Shown here: piece by piece, positions 1-3,742 of the stretch
How the letters are laid out: each line of letters begins with the position of its first letter
Numbering within the stretch: the first letter of the stretch is position 1
Origin: Bacteroidales bacterium Bact_20
GTDB lineage: Bacteria > Bacteroidota > Bacteroidia > Bacteroidales > DTU049
Direction of reading: 5' to 3'
Length of the DNA stretch: 13,798 nt
Assembly (NCBI GenBank): GCA_001603615.1
Contig: LUZL01000240.1
Coordinates: forward strand, 1-13,798
Notes under the pieces: generated by a model
What the model saw: the letters and a program-made list of their open reading frames with translations, nothing else
Database searches by the model: none
What the model was told of the DNA's origin: nothing
Program-made: the position numbers and the translations under genes

Positions 1-206
1 AAAAATTATTTGCATTTAATTATTGCATAATTATATATTTTTTTGATACAAAAAAATATTTTTTGCCTATATTCTAAATAAACAAATCTATAACCCCACC
101 ATAAATTTGCTAAATCGTCTGTTCCCTTGGCAGCAAATAATATTTTTATTGAAGGATCGCTGCGTTCAAAATGATGAGATATGGCAAAAGGGTTGTTGCC
201 ATCACA
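1..206. repeat. Left copy of a ~200-bp imperfect repeat
   Basis: This stretch matches 3080-3316 in the same orientation. The strongest block is 120-187 against 3230-3295, which share GTTCCCTTGGCAGC, TTATTGAAGGATCGCT and AATGATGAGATATGGCAA. The left half shares the AT-rich pattern around ATATTTTTTG followed by a segment like CTATAACC. It ends in a small hairpin, ATGGCAA (181-187) with TTGCCAT (196-202). The copy probably begins left of the window, since the right copy has about 30 more bases at its start. No open frame of note is seen. It lies just beyond the last attC-like site of the cassette array, so it may also be the leader of a further cassette outside the window (inference). Confidence 0.75.
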
Positions 207-232
207 ATTTATAGTTAAAAAAATTATTTTCT

Positions 233-360
233 CTAACTTTTTTCCACTTTGCGTTCGGGTGGGCTTAGGAGCACAAAACCTTTAATCTATTCCAAACTTG
301 AGTAGAAGCACAATGCTCAAAGGTTGCACGTAACCTTGCCTGACGCAAAACCATTGTTAG
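233..360 (-). other. attC: attC-like site following the 105-aa gene
   Basis: Outer arms are CTAAC (233-237) and GTTAG (356-360). The L-type arms are TTTGCGT (248-254) and ACGCAAA (343-349), separated from the outer arms by unpaired spacers of 10 and 6 bases. The interior holds further pairing, such as AACCTTT with AAAGGTT, as expected of a long variable terminal structure. Read on the minus strand it starts 13 bases after the stop of the 105-aa gene and reads GCTAAC near its start and GTTAGAG at its end. The outermost base departs from the usual GTTRRRY core, so the call rests on the R/spacer/L architecture and on agreement with the two other sites. Confidence 0.6.
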
Positions 361-373
361 CAGTTCAGTTTTT

Positions 374-691
374 TTATTCAACACCATCTTCAATTGTAGT
401 TGAACGAATACCTACGTTTATTGTTTTTGTGTTTCCAATCTGAGAAATACTTAAAACCACAAGAGTTGTTGACCGTAGGTCGTCAAGAGTAGTCTTTGAA
501 CATGCTGAAATGGACATACCGTCTGGAAGGACTGGATTTTCTTTGTCAATATGAATTTTATGACCAATACTTAAACTGTTTTCAAAATCATTAGTGGTAT
601 CAAATTGGGTACCAATAAGGTTTGTCATTTTATTATACCACTCTTTGTAATGGTATTCTATATCTTCGATGTTGTCTGTAATTACTATCAT
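374..691 (-). CDS. Hypothetical cassette protein, 105 aa
   Basis: I do not recognise this gene. The product is a small, probably soluble, acidic protein with no signal peptide or membrane segment. The N-terminal third is likely helical (DNIEDIEYHYKEWYNKM). The rest looks like beta strands, with a hydrophobic stretch LVVLSISQI and a C-terminal TINVGIRSTT segment. The start at 691 is the first ATG in frame and is preceded by an AT-rich tract without a Shine-Dalgarno sequence. Ten bases upstream ends a short broken frame (702-777) that could be a former partner or upstream peptide. The gene is followed after 13 bases by an attC-like site, so it is the cargo of the third cassette. Single small unknown proteins are common integron cargo. 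Coding status is likely but function is open. Confidence 0.65.
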   Translation of the reverse strand: MIVITDNIEDIEYHYKEWYNKMTNLIGTQFDTTNDFENSLSIGHKIHIDKENPVLPDGMSISACSKTTLDDLRSTTLVVLSISQIGNTKTINVGIRSTTIEDGVE

Positions 692-701
692 ATTTTCTGA
701 T

Positions 702-777
702 TTATAAATTTTTCAATGAAACCATTTCTTTTTTCAATTGGTCAAATTCTTCTTTTACTTGGTACTCTTTCTGTCAT
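702..777 (-). pseudogene. Short coiled-coil-like frame, apparently frameshifted
   Basis: On the minus strand an ATG at 777 opens MTERVPSKRRI and stops quickly. One base out of phase, the sequence reads EYQVKEEFDQLKKEMVSLKN and ends at a stop at 702-704, a typical charged amphipathic helix. Removing one base near 768-770 would give a single 25-residue peptide. It ends 10 bases before the 105-aa gene. This may be a decayed small gene or a real upstream peptide with a sequencing error. Codon phase is the only evidence, so confidence is low. Confidence 0.3.
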
Positions 778-816
778 GTTTCTTTTTTTTTATGATGTTA
801 CACAACATTGTATTTC

Positions 817-895
817 CTCAACAAATATAAAACAATTTTCTAATATAAAATATATTTTTTGTTTCTATTTTAAATAAAAATATCAGCAACCGCAC
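817..895. repeat. Shortened middle copy of the ~200-bp repeat
   Basis: This stretch resembles the left part of the copy at 3051-3316. Both have CAACAAATATA, then TTTTYTAATATRAAA, then an AAAATATATTTTTTGT block, and then a segment like ATCAGCAACCGCAC or ATCTGTAACCGCAC. About 50 bases present in the right copy are missing between the first two blocks. Similarity stops near 895, where a different hairpin begins. The copy sits between the attC-like site at 993-1124 and the 105-aa gene, at the head of the third cassette. Confidence 0.55.
822..829 (-). promoter_or_regulatory. Bacteroidota-type -7 box upstream of the 105-aa gene
   Basis: The minus strand reads TATATTTG, a perfect match to the Bacteroidota -7 motif TAnnTTTG. 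It lies about 130 bases upstream of the 105-aa start and within the shortened repeat copy. No clean TTTG element is seen at the -33 position, so the promoter is tentative. Confidence 0.35.
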
Positions 896-953
896 TACTA
901 AGGCTGCGGTTGCAATTTCATCCCGTCCGTAGGGGCAATTCACGAATTGCCCC
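886..953. other. Two adjacent hairpins in the leader of the third cassette
   Basis: GCAACCGCA (886-894) pairs perfectly with TGCGGTTGC (905-913) around a 10-base loop. Then GGGGCAATTC (932-941) and GAATTGCCCC (944-953) form a 10-bp palindrome with a two-base centre. Neither has a U tract directly after it in the plus direction, so they are not clear terminators. The GC-rich palindrome stands out against its AT-rich surroundings and resembles short dispersed intergenic palindromes. The 692-992 stretch otherwise holds only the broken short frame and the shortened repeat copy. Confidence 0.6.
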
Positions 954-992
954 AAAAACATAAATATTATTTAGCGGAAAATAAATCAAATG

Positions 993-1124
993 CCCATAAC
1001 AGTAGACGGTATGAAAAGTTGCCGATTTTAATGCACTGTCCTATCAAGGTACAACTAATTTTGATATTAGCTGAAATGCTTGATAAACAACTGACTGCCA
1101 AATGTTTATACACGATGTTATGGG
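993..1124 (-). other. attC: attC-like site following the HNH-like gene
   Basis: Outer arms are CCCATAAC (993-1000) and GTTATGGG (1117-1124), 8 bp and perfect. The inner L-type arms at 1008-1023 and 1097-1112 match at 11 of 16 positions. At least one mismatch becomes a G-T wobble on the plus strand, which is the cassette bottom strand, the strand that attC sites fold in known integrons. Spacers are 7 and 4 bases. The R' equivalent reads GTTATGG, not an ideal GTTRRRY. The site starts 7 bases after the HNH-like gene's stop. A 69-codon plus-strand frame crossing it is not a credible gene. Confidence 0.6.
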
Positions 1125-1131
1125 TTGGTTT

Positions 1132-1953
1132 TTATTTATTATCTTTTAGAAATTGATTCCAGTAATCATTTCCCCTAATTTTGTCAATTCGATTCTCAAA
1201 ATATTGGTTGTTTTTCTCTTGCTGTTCTTTTGATAAATCTTCAAAGCTTTTAGAGTTTTTTGCTCTATTAATTATGAAACCTCCAACATCAGAATCATTT
1301 ATACTTTGTATGTTTGTGTTTATTGAATGAGATATATCAGTTTCAATAAAACTTGAGTTTTCAAGTCCTTCAATAACTCCTATAAAAATGAATCGAGCAA
1401 ACTTTGCATATATAAAACACTTCTCTTCGCTTTCTGCTATTTCAATATCAACATTCCGAAGCAGATAAGAATAAATATTTTTGGGTGCATTGGGGATTTC
1501 AATATCATCTGGGTTGCACATTAAGTGGATTGAGTCATATTTTTTCAAATCGACATTCTCATATAGGTATTTTCTCCACTCTATTTCGGCTTCGTCTAAT
1601 TTTTCTTTGAATTTATAGTTATTCTCATCGTCTTTGAAGTATACAAGCACTCTCCATAGTAATGAAACCGCAAAATATTTTAAATTGTCCGATGGATAAA
1701 ATGTTGTCACTCCTTTATCAATAAATCTGCTGAATACATTTTTTTTAAACCAATCTTCTCGCTTACTAAATTTTTGCTCACAATCTCTACATAAAAGAAA
1801 CTCTTTAATTCCGTCTTGAATAGGTTTATTTATGTTTAAACCTTGTCTAAGCCTACCAGTTCCAGTCTGTTTCATCCACTTATAGACAAATTTTGGAATA
1901 ATGTGACTTTCCTGTAGTTCCTTTTCTTTATGACAAAGTTTACATTTTTCCAT
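1132..1953 (-). CDS. HNH-like zinc-knuckle protein, putative nuclease, 273 aa
   Basis: The N terminus has the layout of an HNH/treble-clef domain. A first knuckle CKLC (C4, C7) is followed by SHIIPKF with H17, and a second knuckle LLCRDCEQKF holds C55 and C58. Proteins with this CxxC...SHIIP...CxxCE pattern are usually annotated as HNH endonucleases. DNA cleavage is therefore a family-based expectation, not something shown here. The remaining 200 residues are helical and charged and were not recognised; they may recognise a target or partner. I chose the ATG at 1953 because MEKCKLC begins the conserved domain. A longer frame from 2019 would run into the preceding attC-like site. There is no Shine-Dalgarno sequence. 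The gene is the cargo of the second cassette, with attC-like sites on both sides, in an array that also carries a TIR gene, so a defence role is plausible. Confidence 0.7.
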   Translation of the reverse strand: MEKCKLCHKEKELQESHIIPKFVYKWMKQTGTGRLRQGLNINKPIQDGIKEFLLCRDCEQKFSKREDWFKKNVFSRFIDKGVTTFYPSDNLKYFAVSLLWRVLVYFKDDENNYKFKEKLDEAEIEWRKYLYENVDLKKYDSIHLMCNPDDIEIPNAPKNIYSYLLRNVDIEIAESEEKCFIYAKFARFIFIGVIEGLENSSFIETDISHSINTNIQSINDSDVGGFIINRAKNSKSFEDLSKEQQEKNNQYFENRIDKIRGNDYWNQFLKDNK

Positions 1954-1982
1954 ATAAGTAGTTTTTGTATTTAAACTTTCAC

Positions 1983-2066
1983 ATAACGTTCTGCGGATAA
2001 AAGAAGTTGCCGAAGGCAATTTTGACTGAGGTGCAAAGCACCATAGCCTTTTATCAGCTGTTATAC
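1983..2066 (-). other. attC: attC-like site following the TIR gene
   Basis: This is the clearest of the three sites. Outer arms are ATAAC (1983-1987) and GTTAT (2060-2064). L-type arms GATAAAAG (1996-2003) and CTTTTATC (2048-2055) pair perfectly. Unpaired spacers are 8 and 4 bases. The variable interior folds into two small hairpins, TTGCC-GAA-GGCAA (2007-2019) and GGTGC-AAA-GCACC (2030-2042). On the minus strand it begins GTATAAC and ends GTTATGT, each one base off the RYYYAAC and GTTRRRY consensus. It starts 27 bases after the TIR stop, and the next gene begins 29 bases past its other end. Confidence 0.7.
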
Positions 2067-2093
2067 GATCGACTGTGTCATTTCCTTTGAATA

Positions 2094-2564
2094 TTATTTT
2101 CCCCTATTTTGTGCTCGTTGATATGCAGATTCAACCCAATAGCCCAAATTTTCGTAGCCATTGTCATTGGCCCAATCATAAGTTCTGATTCCCGTATAAC
2201 CCAATTTTAAAAACGGGTCTTCACCCTTAATATCTGTTCTTCCATTTTGGTCCTTGAGATTGTGTATATAGATTCCTATAAGTCCATTACCTCTATACCA
2301 ACTCTGATTTATTTCATATTGAATATATTTTCGTTCTGATGTTTCAGCACCAATCAAAACAACAGTCACGGAAGTGCCTTCTAATTGCACATTAATCCAA
2401 TGCTTTATCTCTTCTTCTCCTTTCTTTTTCATTTCTTCCCAAGAGGCAGCATCCCAAAATCCTGCTGCTTCTCTATCAGGTTTAGTTACCCAGCTATTGC
2501 GTATCTGGCTTGCTCGCCATATGTCTCTTTCATAGTGGAAACTAAAAAAAACCCTTCTAGCCAT
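2094..2564 (-). CDS. ThsB-like TIR-domain protein (DUF1863 type), 156 aa
   Basis: The whole protein is one TIR-like domain of the DUF1863/MTH538 type, the type found in ThsB of Thoeris defence. It opens with RRVFFSFHYERD (residues 3-14), the characteristic first strand. It continues with VTVVLIGAETSERKYIQYEI (66-85), where E84 in the YEIxxSW segment is the best candidate for the catalytic glutamate, then IGIYIHNLKD and a C-terminal tryptophan-rich part. In Thoeris, ThsB senses infection and converts NAD+ into a cyclic nucleotide signal that activates an effector. Here no ThsA (SIR2-SLOG) is present. The only partner is the membrane protein immediately upstream, one base away, so the pair is probably translated together. 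A strong AAAGGAGG site (2573-2580) lies 8 bases before the ATG. TIR family membership is confident; the exact signal is unknown. Confidence 0.85.
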   Translation of the reverse strand: MARRVFFSFHYERDIWRASQIRNSWVTKPDREAAGFWDAASWEEMKKKGEEEIKHWINVQLEGTSVTVVLIGAETSERKYIQYEINQSWYRGNGLIGIYIHNLKDQNGRTDIKGEDPFLKLGYTGIRTYDWANDNGYENLGYWVESAYQRAQNRGK

Positions 2565-2565
2565 T

Positions 2566-3003
2566 TTAACATCCTCCTTTCGTTATCATTAATATTAGAA
2601 CATAAATTATAATCAAAATTGCTATAGAACCGTAAAACCAACCCAAAGTAATTGAAAACATTATCCGAGGTATTGACTGAACCTCATCCTTAAACCTGTA
2701 AGCATCTATATCAAATAAATGTTCTTCCGTCTTTAATCTGTTATTGATCACCCAGTCATACAACTTTCTATACATTCGTTCTTGCCGTAAAAAAAATGCA
2801 TCCAAAAACCAAAAAACTAACAATGGGATAAAGGCAATCCAAATCTGATACTTATCAGTCCCTTTTAATAGTAAACTAACAACGACAAGGGTTAAAGCCC
2901 ACCCTTTTATCGTAAAGGAGTTGAATGCCATCCGTTTTATGATGTCTTGGATTATCTCAATCTCCTTTAGCATATATTCTTTCAAACTTTCATTATTCTC
3001 CAT
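2566..3003 (-). CDS. Small three-helix membrane protein, putative effector partner of the TIR protein
   Basis: The 145-aa protein has an N-terminal amphipathic helix (about 1-29) and a hydrophobic hairpin. The hairpin consists of TM1 at about 31-49 (WALTLVVVSLLLKG) and TM2 at about 53-72 (IWIAFIPLLVFWFLDAFFL). A polar cytoplasmic-looking stretch rich in R/K/E (73-112) follows, starting RQERMYRKLYDWV, and then a long TM3 at about 115-141. There is no signal peptide. I chose ATG 3003 because the GAAAGGAG site ends right at base 3013, directly against the upstream ATGs at 3012 and 3009, but lies 9 bases before 3003. The next gene, one base downstream, is the ThsB-like TIR protein. By analogy with two-gene TIR systems, in which the TIR enzyme makes a signal and a second protein kills or halts the cell, this would be a membrane-acting effector. 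That is inference; I have no named family. Confidence 0.75.
   Translation of the reverse strand: MENNESLKEYMLKEIEIIQDIIKRMAFNSFTIKGWALTLVVVSLLLKGTDKYQIWIAFIPLLVFWFLDAFFLRQERMYRKLYDWVINNRLKTEEHLFDIDAYRFKDEVQSIPRIMFSITLGWFYGSIAILIIIYVLILMITKGGC
2573..2580 (-). promoter_or_regulatory. Strong Shine-Dalgarno site for the TIR gene
   Basis: The minus strand reads AAAGGAGG, 8 bases before the ATG at 2564. It lies inside the last codons of the membrane-protein gene (Lys-Gly-Gly-Cys-stop), consistent with translational coupling. Most other genes in the window have no such site. Confidence 0.8.
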
Positions 3004-3012
3004 ATTCATCAT

Positions 3013-3020
3013 CTCCTTTC
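3013..3020 (-). promoter_or_regulatory. Shine-Dalgarno site that decides the start of the membrane protein
   Basis: The minus strand reads GAAAGGAG at 3020-3013. Three ATGs follow at 3012, 3009 and 3003. Only 3003 has usable spacing (9 bases), so it is the likely start. Such a strong site is unusual in Bacteroidota and supports a foreign origin of this cassette. Confidence 0.7.
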
Positions 3021-3050
3021 AAAACACTGTCTTGCAGCTAATTTTTTATT

Positions 3051-3316
3051 TATGCAACAAATATACATCATTTTTTAATATGAAAAAATTTATTTGCATT
3101 TCATTATTGCAAAGATATATATTTTTTTATATTAAAATATATTTTTTGTATACATATTTAATAAAACAATCTGTAACCGCACGATAAATATACTCTCTCG
3201 TCTTTATGAACCGACGATTTAAATCGTTTGTTCCCTTGGCAGCGAATTACATTTTATTGAAGGATCGCTACGTTCACAATGATGAGATATGGCAACATCC
3301 CTGTTGCCATCACATT
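3051..3316. repeat. Right copy of the ~200-bp imperfect repeat
   Basis: This is the fullest copy seen. It matches 1-206 in direct orientation and 817-895 over its left part. Relative to the left copy it has an additional segment around 3190-3228 that creates the palindrome ACGATTTAAATCGT (3214-3227), itself enclosed by GAAC (3208-3211) and GTTC (3230-3233). Near its right end ATGGCAACA (3289-3297) and TGTTGCCAT (3302-3310) form a perfect 9-bp hairpin with loop TCCC. Similarity to the left copy ends at about GCCATCACA. The 3317-3479 stretch that follows is AT-rich, and I see no gene or clear signal in it. Confidence 0.7.
3058..3065 (-). promoter_or_regulatory. Bacteroidota-type -7 box for the membrane/TIR operon
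   Basis: The minus strand reads TATATTTG, a perfect TAnnTTTG -7 motif, about 55 bases before the ATG at 3003 and just inside the right repeat copy. The expected -33 position reads a T run and not a clean TTTG. A second TAnnTTTG match (TATCTTTG) lies further upstream near 3112-3119. Confidence 0.4.
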
Positions 3317-3479
3317 ATTTATTCTTTTATTAAAAATTTAGCAGCATAAATTATCTCATTTTCTCGGCTTTTAATTAAGTTTTTGTAAAAGTATATTTGA
3401 TGTGGTAGTTGGCAAGATTCAATAAGTTTGATTGTATAAAATTTATGTGTTTTGTATTATAAAAAATTTTTTAATTTAG

Positions 3480-3692
3480 CTAAAATATAAACCAGATGCA
3501 TTAGGCGTTTTTGTTTATTGTTCAAAAGCATCAAATTTTACAGGATATAATGTTTATAATGTTGCTAAATCAGATTTTGCACCTTATGGGAAATGGGAAA
3601 AAGCAGAAGAAGGCTTTATTTATAATTTGCCAATAGATAAATTTGATTATTATATCAAGTTTAATGAAATTTATTTTAATAAAAATAGTTAG
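3480..3692 (+). pseudogene. Headless 3' remnant of a coding gene
   Basis: A frame of about 70 codons runs from just after an in-frame stop at 3477-3479 to a TAG at 3690-3692, with no ATG near its beginning. It reads like real protein, beginning LKYKPDALGVFVYCSKASN and ending DYYIKFNEIYFNKNS, rich in aromatic residues and with sensible codon use. I do not recognise the family. It looks like the C-terminal end of a longer gene whose 5' part was lost when the island or the flanking repeat arrived. An alternative start codon cannot be fully excluded. Confidence 0.5.
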
Positions 3693-3714
3693 TTCTTTTC
3701 TTCTAAATATTAAA

Positions 3715-3722
3715 TATTTTTG
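3715..3722 (+). promoter_or_regulatory. Candidate -7 box for the restriction-modification gene
   Basis: TATTTTTG matches TAnnTTTG and lies 20 bases before the ATG at 3743, implying a very short leader. The same TATTTTTGT sequence followed by an A tract precedes the DUF5063 gene. No clear -33 element is seen. Confidence 0.35.
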
Positions 3723-3742
3723 TAAAAAATATATTATTATTT

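Larger units (their letters stand above)
231..3066 (-). mobile_element. Integron-type gene-cassette array, three cassettes, no integrase seen
   Basis: Three units are read on the minus strand, each a gene or gene pair followed closely by an attC-like site. They are the membrane/TIR pair with the site at 1983-2066, the HNH-like gene with the site at 993-1124, and the 105-aa gene with the site at 233-360. Stop-to-site gaps are 27, 7 and 13 bases, as expected for cassettes. In all three sites the spacer is short on the gene-proximal side (4, 4 and 6) and longer on the distal side (8, 7 and 10). This shows that they share one orientation. No tyrosine recombinase gene is present, so within this window it is a CALIN (cluster of attC sites lacking an integron integrase). 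It may continue to the left. Confidence 0.65.

Noticed and set aside
947..1156. Plus-strand open frame of 69 codons
   Set aside because: It runs through the attC-like site at 993-1124 and into the end of the HNH-like gene; its protein is not coherent and the phase is explained by the site's inverted arms.
2385..2612. Plus-strand open frame of 75 codons over the TIR gene
   Set aside because: Antisense shadow of a well-supported TIR gene; Ser/Phe-rich as expected of a reverse frame.
2094..3003. Classical Thoeris (ThsA plus ThsB)
   Set aside because: The partner lacks SIR2 and SLOG domains and is a small membrane protein, so only a Thoeris-like label is justified.
2921..3187. Plus-strand open frame of 88 codons, hydrophobic
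   Set aside because: Antisense to the membrane protein and then AT-rich repeat; the hydrophobic composition comes from the T-rich strand.
3317..3742. Integron integrase or attI expected upstream of the first cassette
   Set aside because: No tyrosine-recombinase frame on either strand; only a short headless remnant is present, so the array is called without an integrase.
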